Origin: Diplonema japonicum
Lineage: Eukaryota; Euglenozoa; Diplonemea; Diplonemida; Diplonemidae
Length of the DNA stretch: 64,000 nucleotides
Reading direction: 5' to 3'
NCBI GenBank assembly: GCA_964019335.1
Contig: OZ025751.1
Coordinates: forward strand, 237,279 to 301,278
The notes beneath the pieces are model-generated. The model ran no database searches, was not told where the DNA came from, and saw only the letters and a program-made list of their open reading frames with translations. Shown piece after piece: positions 28,964 through 39,200 of the stretch. Each line of letters starts with the position of its first letter. Position 1 is the stretch's first letter. A program made the translations under genes and the position numbers.

Positions 28964-29955
28964 TAAAAAAAAAAAAAAAAGAAACTTGTATTATAAAACT
29001 GAAGGGGAAGAAAAAAAAATTAAAATAAAAAATAAAAAAAAACTTTAACAATTTATGGGGAGTCCCTTCTTCATTGCGTTGTTTCGGTTTTTTTTTTTTT
29101 TGTGACATAAAGAAAAGGGAAAACCATTTCTTATTTTTTTTTTCCCCCTCCACTACTTTTTTTTCCCCCCCTCCTCTACTAAAAAATAACTTAAAAAAAA
29201 CAATTTTCTGGGTTTTTTCATCTCGCTGAATTGGGAGATTCTTTTATTTTTTCCCTCTTTCTTTTTTTTTCTTTTTCTTCTCCGCCCTTTTTTTCTTTTT
29301 CTTTCTTTGACAGGTGAGGACCACTCCTGTGGTTTGTCATCTTGAGATTTACCGCAAAGGGAGGAACAGAAAAGAAAAGGAAAAAAAAAAAAAAAGAAGA
29401 AGGAAAAAAAAACAAAGATAAGACCGCCCCCTACGAGGGGGGTAGCGTTTGAAAAGTCTTTCTTTTGAAAGACGGTCTCTTCACCATGAGGTTTGCCCAA
29501 GGGGGACTTTAAAAAAAAAAAAGGGAGGAGGAGAGCGTTTTTACCAGCAGGGATACGTTCTCTTTGAGGGTTTGAGATGCACACATTCTTGCCTTGATTT
29601 CGGCGATTGCCCCCTTTTCTTTTTGTTTATTACCTTTCCGTCCTTTCCCCTCCCCCCCCCCCCCCCCCAACTTTACTAATTGCTTCTTTTTTTTCTTTTC
29701 TAGGAGGGGGAGCCTTCGTAGCGTACGTTATGACGCATGTGCCTTAATTCTGGGATTTTTTTTCCATTCTCCCTTATTTTACGCTGCAACTGCTTTCCCC
29801 CTCCGTTCCCTCTCTTTCCCATTTCATATACCTTCTTAACAAAGGCAAAAGCTTTTTTTTATTTATTTTCCGTCCTCTTTGTTTTTGTGTGCACTTTATT
29901 CATGACACCTGCTTTCTTTCTTCTTCTAACCCCTCTGAAGGTCACACAACAAACC
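28964..29955. other. spacer with a possible structured RNA
   Basis: The first 450 bases are A/T runs. 29415-29600 is non-repetitive and contains the predicted three-way junction at 29421-29478, listed separately. A C-run lies at about 29650-29668 and a TTTTCTAG acceptor at 29702. No gene is seen upstream of the ATG at 29956. The open frame from 29737 looks like translated spacer. Confidence 0.5.
29421..29478 (+). ncRNA. predicted three-way-junction RNA element
   Basis: Perfect complementary arms are nested in 58 bases. A closing stem AGACC (29421-29425) pairs with GGTCT (29474-29478). Hairpin 1 is CCCCC(TACGA)GGGGG (29427-29441). Hairpin 2 is GTCTTTC(TTTT)GAAAGAC (29456-29473). No known RNA family is recognised. 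It could be a chance fold in a biased sequence. Confidence 0.25.
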
Positions 29956-32445
29956 ATGAGATCATTTCTCGTTCTAGCGTTGCTCCCGACAGCGCTGTGC
30001 GCTTGGGACGCGCAGCGTTCTGAGGAAACCCGAACCCAGCAACACGGTGCGGACATCGGGAGGAGGGCCCTCCGTGCTGTGTCAAGGGGTGGTGCTGGGA
30101 GGCCCAGTGGGGGTGTGTATGGAAGCGCCATCCTTGCAAAGTTCCGCGAAGGTGTGGAAAGCGGTTTGTGGCACGCACCCCATGAGGTGTTGGAGGAGAT
30201 TGCCGACGACAGCCTGAAGGTAGACCCCCTCTTCTCTTCGCAGGTGGGGATCGATATTGCTGTGTCGCTACTTGCAATGCTCGCCACCATGTCAGCTGCT
30301 GCGTCGGGTATCGGTGGAGGGGGTCTCCTTGTCCCCATCTACTTGCTTGTGATGGGATGGGACATTTCCCTTGCTGTCCCCCTCTCCAACGCCACTATCT
30401 TTGGTAATGCCATCGCCAACATTATGATCAACTTCCCTCTGCGTCACCCAACGGCCGACCGTCCTCTCGTTGACTTCGACCTTGCCCTCGTCCTCATCCC
30501 GATGGAACTGTGCGGCAGTCTTGTTGGTGTCATGTTGAACATCATCTTCCCCCAGTGGCTGACCCTCACGTGTCTGCTGATCTTGCTTTGCATCACAACG
30601 TACAGAACATACATGAAGGGTTCCGCCCAGTGGGCGAAGGAGAACGTTGAGAGGAAGAAGATTGCAAGGAGGCAGGAGGCCGACGCTGCTGCCGCCGGGG
30701 ACCTCAAGACAGTGACATTAGAAGACCAGGAAGGACAGCAGGTCGAGATGCAGGTCATCAATGGTGACAATCAGAAGAGCACGATCAGCCAAGTGGCGAC
30801 GGCCATGTCGCTGGGAGGGGAGCCCATCCTGCAGTTTGCTGACAAGAGAGGTGACAAGCTGAAGTCACTTGCATATGACACTGTGGACAACAACGGGGTT
30901 TACTACGTGACAGTGAGGGACCCACCCACGAGGAAGGAGCTACTTGACACCACTTTCCGCAAGACATTCGAGAAGAACGCACCAACCGCTGAAGACCTGT
31001 CGAAACTCATCATCCTGGACCCTGTGCAGACACCTTCGCATTCCTCCAGCAGGAAGTACGCTGGCTCTTCGCAGCCTTACGACTCTTGGTCCACTGTGCA
31101 GGTGATCTCATGGCTGCAGGCAGTCACCGATGACAACCAAGCCCTCTGCTACAACGTGGAACATAACATGCTGACAGGCACTGACCTCGCTCTTATCGCT
31201 TCTGACATGAGCCTCGGGCATGAACAGCTTCTGAACCTTGGTGTGTCTGTGGAGTCTGACAGGGAGCTGCTGATCCTTCATGTGAGGGCTCTTGCTGACC
31301 AGGACTTCATGCTTCTTGTGTACACTGCTGAGGAAGTCCCTTGGGCATCGTGGAACAGGTCTACTGAGTACAAAACAGAGGGCATGAGCGAGGAGCTTGA
31401 TCTGGACGGCTGGATGGAAGACGATCCGAACCACCCAAAGAACACGAAGGACTACCTCTCCTCGCAGTCATACGTGAACGTGCACAAGTGGTCTGTTGAG
31501 ACGGTGCTGCTGTGGGTGGACAAGATCTCCGACTACAACTACCAGCTGAAGCAGCAGATCATGAAGAACGACATCGACGGGCGCACGTTGCTGGAGCTGA
31601 GGGCAGACGACCTTGTGGCCCTTGGGGTACCCCAGCTGGGACCCAGGCTTTCCTTCATCGAGAGGGTGCGCGAACTGAGCTCTTTGGACAAAGTACACAA
31701 GAAAATTGTCGAGTCTGAGAGGCACATTCCGTACACCACAAACCTGTTGGTTCTGTTTGCGTCGTGGGTCATGCTTCTTGTGCTAGCCATCTTGAGGGGC
31801 GGTGGTAAAACTGGTGGACAGTCCCCTGTTGCAACATGGGAGGGCAAGACGCAGGAGGAGTTCTGCAACACTCCGAGTTTCTGGGTGTTGTGGTGGATTG
31901 GTGTACCCGTGCTGGTGCTGGTGACATATCTGGCAGGAAACTACCTTACAAGCAAGCATGAGAAGAAGCTGTTGACGCACTTCGAGTTCCACGAGGGAGA
32001 CATCAGGTGGACGAAGAAGAGGGTTGTGGTGTACCCCGTCATCGTGATCGGGGCAGGGGTGCTGGCAGGGTTGCTCGGTGTGGGGGGTGCGATGGTGACA
32101 GGCCCCCTCATGCTCGAGATGAACATGATCCCCAGGGTGTCGACGGCCACGTCATCCTTCCTCATCATCTTCACGACTGGGGTTGCAGCCATTGCCTACA
32201 TCTCCCTTGGGACGCTGAAGATCGACTATGGTATCTGGTTCGCATGCATCGGGGCCACAGGGGCGACCCTCGGGCTCAGGATCATCAACCTGCTGTTGAA
32301 GAAATACAACAGGCAGTCCATGGTGATCTGGTCCCTCACCCTTGTCTTCCTCCTTGCCATCGTCGGCACCATCGTGGCCGGCATCATCCGTACCATGGAT
32401 GCCATCGACAAGGGGACCACCGGGTTCAAAGGAATTTGCTCGTGA
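29956..32445 (+). CDS. TauE/SafE-type anion transporter with two internal SAM domains (copy 1)
   Basis: 829 residues, intronless. There is a signal peptide (MRSFLVLALLPTALCA) and then a lumenal stretch. The first TauE/SafE membrane half is at about residues 95-215 (SAAASGIGGGGLLVPIYLLV; VPLSNATIFGNAIANIMIN). A long soluble loop of nearly 400 residues holds two SAM domains: about 375-447 (SWSTVQVISWLQAV...) and about 509-578 (HKWSVETVLLWVDKI... LVALGVPQLGPRLSFIERV). The second half, about 596-820, has LLGVGGAMVTGPLMLEM, RVSTATSSFLIIFTTGVAA and ATGATLGLRIINLLL. The family exports sulfite or sulfur-containing organic anions. SAM domains form oligomers, so the loop may cluster or gate the carrier. 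It is near-identical to the next gene, but the sequences flanking the two genes are unrelated. Confidence 0.88.
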   Translation: MRSFLVLALLPTALCAWDAQRSEETRTQQHGADIGRRALRAVSRGGAGRPSGGVYGSAILAKFREGVESGLWHAPHEVLEEIADDSLKVDPLFSSQVGIDIAVSLLAMLATMSAAASGIGGGGLLVPIYLLVMGWDISLAVPLSNATIFGNAIANIMINFPLRHPTADRPLVDFDLALVLIPMELCGSLVGVMLNIIFPQWLTLTCLLILLCITTYRTYMKGSAQWAKENVERKKIARRQEADAAAAGDLKTVTLEDQEGQQVEMQVINGDNQKSTISQVATAMSLGGEPILQFADKRGDKLKSLAYDTVDNNGVYYVTVRDPPTRKELLDTTFRKTFEKNAPTAEDLSKLIILDPVQTPSHSSSRKYAGSSQPYDSWSTVQVISWLQAVTDDNQALCYNVEHNMLTGTDLALIASDMSLGHEQLLNLGVSVESDRELLILHVRALADQDFMLLVYTAEEVPWASWNRSTEYKTEGMSEELDLDGWMEDDPNHPKNTKDYLSSQSYVNVHKWSVETVLLWVDKISDYNYQLKQQIMKNDIDGRTLLELRADDLVALGVPQLGPRLSFIERVRELSSLDKVHKKIVESERHIPYTTNLLVLFASWVMLLVLAILRGGGKTGGQSPVATWEGKTQEEFCNTPSFWVLWWIGVPVLVLVTYLAGNYLTSKHEKKLLTHFEFHEGDIRWTKKRVVVYPVIVIGAGVLAGLLGVGGAMVTGPLMLEMNMIPRVSTATSSFLIIFTTGVAAIAYISLGTLKIDYGIWFACIGATGATLGLRIINLLLKKYNRQSMVIWSLTLVFLLAIVGTIVAGIIRTMDAIDKGTTGFKGICS

Positions 32446-33089
32446 TGACAGAAAAAAATGCGCGCTATGAACGATAAGGGGAAATAAAAAGAGCTGAAAA
32501 AAAAAAGAAAAAAAATAAAAATAAAAGAAGAACTATAAAAAAGTCGGCTTTTTTCTTCTTTTTTTCTTTTTTGGGAGCTGTTAGAAAAGGGAACCATGAT
32601 AATTGGGATCTGGCGCTTGTTAAAAAGTACCTTTTTTTCATTTTACGTGTCTCCCCTCCCCGCTTTCTCCCAAAAGAAGAAAAAAAAAAAAAGACGACAG
32701 AAGTCCACCCCCACACTTCTTTATTTTTTTTTTTGTTATTTTTTGCCCATCCTCTTCCGTGTTTTCATCATTTCCCCCTTCCGTTCTATCAGGGCACCCC
32801 TGCACAGCTCTATGTGACTCAATTTGTATCCAGTGAAAAGGTACAATAATCTAACTTAGTCGCATGTACCGTGCTTACTTATCCCCATCCCCCTACTCCG
32901 GTGTGACTGGTGTTGTGTCCAGTTCAAAGGGCACACCATGCTTCTTTTCCCTCCATATTTCCCCAAATTGCTCGCACGTCGCGATGCGTCAAATACAGTC
33001 TACTCTCCCTGCCGCTTCCTCCTTTGCTCTTTCTTTCTTGGTTGTTCTACCCATTTTCCAGGCCACAATAAAAAAGAAAAAGAAAAACC
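32446..33089. other. spacer between the transporter copies
   Basis: A/T-rich with a moderately complex second half (about 32750-33060). It ends with ACCCATTTTCCAG, an acceptor-like site at 33061, and an A-rich run before the ATG. It shows no similarity to the spacer before copy 1 or after copy 2. No gene is seen. Confidence 0.5.
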
Positions 33090-35674
33090 ATGAGATCATT
33101 TCTCGTTCTAGCGTTGCTCCCGACAGCGCTGTGCGCTTGGGACGCGCAGCGTTCTGAGGAAACCCGAACCCAGCAACACGGTGCGGACATCGGGAGGAGG
33201 GCCCTCCGTGCTGTGTCAAGGGGTGGTGCTGGGAGGCCCAGTGGGGGTGTGTATGGAAGCGCCATCCTTGCAAAGTTCCGCGAAGGTGTGGAAAGCGGTT
33301 TGTGGCACGCACCCCATGAGGTGTTGGAGGAGATTGCCGACGACAGCCTGAAGGTAGACCCCCTCTTCTCTTCGCAGGTGGGGATCGATATTGCTGTGTC
33401 GCTACTTGCAATGCTCGCCACCATGTCAGCTGCTGCGTCGGGTATCGGTGGAGGGGGTCTCCTTGTCCCCATCTACTTGCTTGTGATGGGATGGCATATT
33501 TCCCTTGCTGTCCCCCTCTCCAACGCCACTATCTTTGGTAATGCCATCGCCAACATTATGATCAACTTCCCTCTGCGTCACCCAACGGCCGACCGTCCTC
33601 TCGTTGACTTCGACCTTGCCCTCGTCCTCATCCCGATGGAACTGTGCGGCAGTCTTGTTGGTGTCTTGCTGAACATCATCTTCCCCCAGTGGCTGACCCT
33701 CACGTGTCTGCTGATCTTGCTTTGCATCACAACGTACAGAACATACATGAAGGGTTCCGCCCAGTGGGCGAAGGAGAACGTTGAGAGGAAGAAGATTGCA
33801 AGGAGGCAGGAGGCCGACGCTGCTGCCGCCGGGGACGTAAAGACAGTGACATTAGAAGACCAGGAAGGACAGCAGGTCGAGATGCAGGTCATCAATGGTG
33901 ACAACCAGAAGAGCACGATCAGCCAAGTGGCGATGGCCATGTCGCTGAAAGGGAGCCCTGTACTGCAGTTTGCTGACAAGAGAGGTGACAAGCTGAAGTC
34001 ACTTGCATATGACACTGTGGACAACAACGGGGTTTACTACGTGACAGTGAGGGACCCACCCACGAGGAAGGAGCTACTTGACACCACTTTCCGCAAGACA
34101 TTCGAGAAGAACGCACCAACCGCTGAAGACCTGTCGAAACTCATCATCCTGGACCCTGTGCAGACACCTTCGCATTCCTCCAGCAGGAAGTACGCTGGCT
34201 CTTCGCAGCCTTACGACTCTTGGTCCACCGAGCAGGTGATCTCATGGCTGCAGGCAGTCACCGATGACAACCAAGCCCTCTGCTACAACGTGGAAAAGAA
34301 CATGCTGACAGGCACTGACCTCGCTGTCATGACTGCCGATGTCGGCCTTGCACACCAGGAGTTTATAAACCTTGGTGTGTCTGTGGAGTCTGACAGGGAG
34401 CTGCTGATCCTTCATGTGAAGACTCTTGCTGACCAGGACTTCATGCTTCTTGTGTACACTGCTGAGGAGGTCCCTTGGGCATCGTGGAACAGGTCCCCTG
34501 ACTACAAAACAGAGGGCATGAGCGAGGAGCTTGATCTGGACGGCTGGATGGAAGACGATCCGAACCACCCAAAGGTATGAAGACAAGGCGTATAAGACAC
34601 TTTGCAGAACTTGGAGGGCACCTACCTCTCCTCGCAGTCATACGTGAACGTGCACAAGTGGTCTGTTGAGACGGTGCTGCTGTGGGTGGACAAGATCTCC
34701 GACTACAACTACCAGCTGAAGCAGCAGATCATGAAGAACGACATCGACGGGCGCACGTTGCTGGAGCTGAGGGCAGACGACCTTGTGGCCCTTGGGGTAC
34801 CCCAGCTGGGACCCAGGCTTTCCTTCATCGAGAGGGTGCGCGAACTGAGCTCTTTGGGTAAGGTGCATGAAAACATTGTCGAGTCTGAGAGGCACATTCC
34901 GTACACCACAAACCTGTTGGTTCTGTTTGCGTCGTGGGTCATGCTTCTTGTGCTGGCCATCCTAAAGGGCGGTGGCAAGAAGGGTGGACAGTCCCCTGTT
35001 GCAACATGGGAGGGCAAGACGCAGGAGGAGTTCTGCAACACTCCGAGTTTCTGGGTGTTGTGGTGGATTGGGTATGCGAATCAAGCCCCAGTCAAGGGGG
35101 GGAGAAAAAAAATAATAATAAAAAAAATAGCGTACCTGTGTTGGTTGTGGTGACATATCTGGCGGGGAATTATCTGGTGAACAAGCATGAGAAGAAGCTG
35201 TTGACGCACTTCGAGTTCCACGAGGGAGACATCAGGTGGACGAGGAAGAGGGTGAGGATCTATCCTGCGTTCGTGATCGGAGCAGGGGTGCTGGCAGGGT
35301 TGCTCGGTGTGGGGGGTGCGATGGTGACAGGCCCCCTCATGCTCGAGATGAACATGATCCCCAGGGTGTCGACGGCCACGTCATCCTTCCTCATCATCTT
35401 CACGACTGGGGTTGCAGCCATTGCCTACATCTCCCTTGGGACGCTGAAGATCGACTATGGTATCTGGTTCGCATGCATCGGGGCCACAGGGGCGACCCTC
35501 GGGCTCAGGATCATCAACCTGCTGTTGAAGAAATACAACAGGCAGTCCATGGTGATCTGGTCCCTCACCCTTGTCTTCCTCCTTGCCATCGTCGGCACCA
35601 TCGTGGCCGGCATCATCCGTACCATGGATGCCATCGACAAGGGGACCACCGGGTTCAACGGGATTTGTGGGTGA
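33090..35674 (+). CDS. TauE/SafE-type anion transporter with two internal SAM domains (copy 2, 3 exons)
   Basis: Exons 33090-34574, 34608-35071 and 35131-35674 give 830 residues with the same architecture as copy 1. Exon 1 has exactly the same length (1485 nt) as the matching part of copy 1, with few base changes. The introns are GTATGA...TTGCAG (34575-34607, 33 nt, with an in-frame TGA) and GTATGC...AAATAG (35072-35130, 59 nt). Removing both restores the frame and the copy-1 sequence, apart from one extra codon at the first junction. Protein differences cluster in SAM 1 (DLAVMTADVGLAHQEFINL against DLALIASDMSLGHEQLLNL) and just before it. The two introns could be mistaken for disabling insertions, but the phase restoration argues against a pseudogene. 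Confidence 0.82.
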
Positions 35675-36282
35675 GAGGTGAGAACAAACAAGGAAAAAAA
35701 ATAATGAGAAAAAAAAAAGAGGAAGCCCCTCCCCTTTATTTTCTCAACCGCTCCAATAAAATCAATTCTTCTGTCACAAGGAAGAGAAGGTCAAGGAATT
35801 AAAATATTTAGATTTTACGTAATCGTTTTTAAAAGAAAAAGAAAAAAAGAGAAGAGTATAAAAGTAGAAAGGGAAGCTTTACCAATATCAATCTCCCATA
35901 TTTTTTTAGTCCCCCTTTGCCATTCTCTTGTAAGGCCCGACTGTGTCCCCTCCGAGTGACGAGCATGTTTCCTGTGCTTGCAACAGGTGATTTAGCTTTT
36001 GGATTTTACATTTTTATTTTAAGGCCGCTCCCGTATTCAAGTGAAGAAGATCGGAAGAAATATCTTTCTTGTCGTCAAGAAAGGGTTTCGGGTGATGTTG
36101 AGAAAGAAAAGAAGAAAAAAAAAGGGGGAGGGGGTGGAACGAAAAATCAAGATCCAAACCACACCCCCCCCCCTCCCTCCCTCTCCATCACATGTTTTCC
36201 CCATAACGATCAATGCACCCCCCTTTTTTTTGCTATTTGTATTATTCTTCTTCCTGACCACAACAGGTGTAAGCTCTGAAAT
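35675..36282. other. spacer upstream of the giant gene
   Basis: A-rich at first, then partly complex (35890-36050), then C-rich. The acceptor CTTCCTGACCACAACAG at 36266 lies 16 bases before the ATG at 36283 and is a good trans-splice candidate. No gene is seen. Confidence 0.5.
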
Positions 36283-39200
36283 ATGTCGGGACTTCCGGAT
36301 CTTTCGTTACTCTGGGGTGGTGGTGCTCAGACGGAACCAGATCCCACCAGCACCCCAGCTCATGTGCAGGCCCCTCCTGCTCATGCGGTAGCAGACGCAA
36401 CGCTCGACTACTTCCATCAGATGGAAAGCAGAGCAACGCCCAACCACCACCATCAGACGGAACAGAGGGATGCAGTTTCTTCTACAACAGCCAACTCGAG
36501 ACCGAAGCGATTGTATCGACTCGCTAAGAACACCGTAAAAAGCGGAAAGCGGGCTCATAAAAAAAAACAGGACGCCCCCGTGGTCGCAGCTGAAGAGGAG
36601 GATGATATTCTGGGAATTGTTATAAAGGCCGACGGCACTGCGAAAGAGGGAAAGAAGAAAGGACTCCTTTCTTATATTTATTCCGGTTCGGTTGTTTTCA
36701 CTGTGGAAGCCACGGTGAGTAAAACGGACACCTTCCACCGTTTGATGAACCACGAGAAGTTCAAGCGTAACTTAAAGAAGGCCCTTGAACTTGCAAAGCC
36801 TCAGCCAGGGGACTGGCATCTTCAAGAGATGATCAGCAAGGCTAAATTGACGTGTGCTGAGGTGTGCGAGCTGTTGGACAGTCTTCAAGTCAGCACGAAG
36901 TCCCACAGAAATTTGCCTTCGACTGCATCACACTGCAGCCGTATGCAGATGCAGATGCAGGTGGCGATGCAGATGAGGATGAAGGTAGTGATGCAGATGC
37001 AGATGCAGGTAGAGATGCAGATGTGGGTGGCGATGCAGATGAGGATAAAGGTAGCGATGCAGGTGCAGATGCAGATGCAGGTGCAGGTAGAGATGCAGAT
37101 GCAGATGCAGATGCAGATGCAGGTAGAGATGCAGATGCAGATGCAGGTGGCGATGCAGATGAGGATAAAGGTAGCGATGCAGATGCAGGTGCAGGTAGAG
37201 ATGCAGATGCAGATGCAGATGCAGGTAGCGATGCAGATGAGGATACGACGTGCTTGTCGGCAGTGCAGGTTGTAGAGGACATGAGGGCACAGCGCGTTGT
37301 CGAAGTGTGCCGCCTTGTGATGCAGCATGCCAAGAAGAGCTTCTCCCTGCCTGACACGATTGAGTTTGAGAAGCTCAACGTGCCGCAGTCAAGTGTTGCC
37401 AACGCTGACGCGATCCTGCAGGAAACGATGACGTTTTTCAAAGGTACGGATGCATCAACAGAGACTTACACGCTGTTTCAAAAAACGCGCTTTGTGCAGT
37501 ACGTGGCTATGATGCTTGAGCAGACGAAGGTGTTAGAAACCGGCGAGGATCAGAGCAGTGCTAATGCTAGTGATACGTACGTGTATCAAACTGTCCTGGC
37601 ACAGGCCCTTTGGAGGTTTGCTGCGGTGTGCAGCGTGTGCGGTCCTGCAATGCGGTTCGTGGTGAATTCTGTGGACACTGGTTCTGGGACAGCCGATCTC
37701 GCAAAGCGGTACGAGGAAGAGACGCCCGACATGATTGACAGCAGGACCCTGATGGTGCCTCACAAGCTCCGCAGTAACTTTGACATCGTGTCCATGGACG
37801 ACGCCAGGTGTGGTCGCGCGGGAAGGTACGGGAAGCAAGATGCCTTGTTGCGATTGTTGCCGCTTCCGACCCCGGCCGCGAAGAAAGTCTTCGACATTAA
37901 TAAGCCTTTCCTCCTGCAACAAGCCACCCTTCGTAACAGTGCATTATTTGAGCCGTGTCACGGAGTGCGAGAGTTGACGCAGATGCTGCAATGTGAAAAG
38001 GGACTGGAGAAATTGATGGAGTGGGTGGGCAGGATCCCTGATAGTGCGGCGATCACGTCGTTTCTAGAAGATGCGAAGGAACGACGGGCGCATTTGATAA
38101 CAGCCCATGGCCTGTTCAAGATGCTGCAAGTGCATTTGATGCTGGAAGCTGGGTTGCCTGTGTGTGTGATGGGTGACTCGGGGACCGGGAAGACGTGTGC
38201 AATGCAGTTTCTCTCCCTGCTGCGGGGTGTGCCACTTGTTGTGATCAACGTGCATGGCGAAACCCGACCGGAGGATATCAAAAAACTGTTGCGTCCCCTA
38301 ATCAAATCTGCAAAGCAAGGTGGGCGCGGGCTTGCGATGCTAGATGAAGGGAACGCGTCCCCGTTCTTGTGCTTGAAGTCGCTAATGTGCGATAGGATGT
38401 TATGCGAGGAACGGCTGCCGGATGCCTTGCAGTTGCTGTGCATGGTGAACCCCGAGCGCTTCAAGTCTGAGCTCATGAACACGATCGACTCTGAAGGGTT
38501 ACCGGAGGTGGCAAAATCGACTGCGTTGGTGAAGATGTACTCTGTTTTCAGGCCAAGTGAGTCAACGTTGATAAACATGGTACAGTGGCCGCACCCTTGC
38601 AAGTGCACCGTCAGCCTGGAGCAGGCGCAAGAATCAGTGGGCAACAGGTCAAACCTAGGTCTCGCAACGCTGCAGAAAGTTACGGACGAAACACTGATGA
38701 TCGAGAGTGCCGTGCACAATGTTTTGGCCAGCGATGCGTTCAGGCACGTGTCAACAGGAAAGGCAACTGCTACAGTAAAAGAGGACAATTTCCTCCTAAC
38801 ACTTATCGTGGGTCTCATGATTTGCAGCCAGGATTTCTTCAGGAAGCTGTATGAGTGTGACAGTGCAGTCTCCCTGCGTGCAATCCATCGTGTGTGTGAT
38901 TGTTTCATGTGGACTATGAAACTCCTCCACGAGCATCCCGATGCAATACTACTACGCAACGGAGACAGGGTGGCCGTGAGGTACGGCATCAGCGTGGCTT
39001 TCGTAGCGACCTATGCGACGAGGCTGACACTCGAGAGACGAGAGCACTACTACAGAGCGATAGCTGGGACGTGGGAGCGGATTGTTACTGATATGCAGGC
39101 GCCTGATATAAAGGAAAAGAGAGAGCCATTCCATGTGGTAGGGTTGTCTGAACCAGCGGATATCGGGCAGAACTTTGCAGAGATTGCCAGATGGTTTGCC

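Noticed and set aside
33090-35674. Transporter copy 2 as a pseudogene split by stops
   Set aside because: Both insertions have GT...AG ends, and removing them restores the sequence of copy 1 in phase.
36945-37245. CRISPR-like or other array
   Set aside because: The units are short imperfect hexanucleotides inside a coding region, without spacers.
36909-37275. Met-Gln repeat reading of the GCAGAT tract as the true frame
   Set aside because: That frame ends at 37275, while the Asp/Ala frame continues into the conserved AAA core for thousands of bases.
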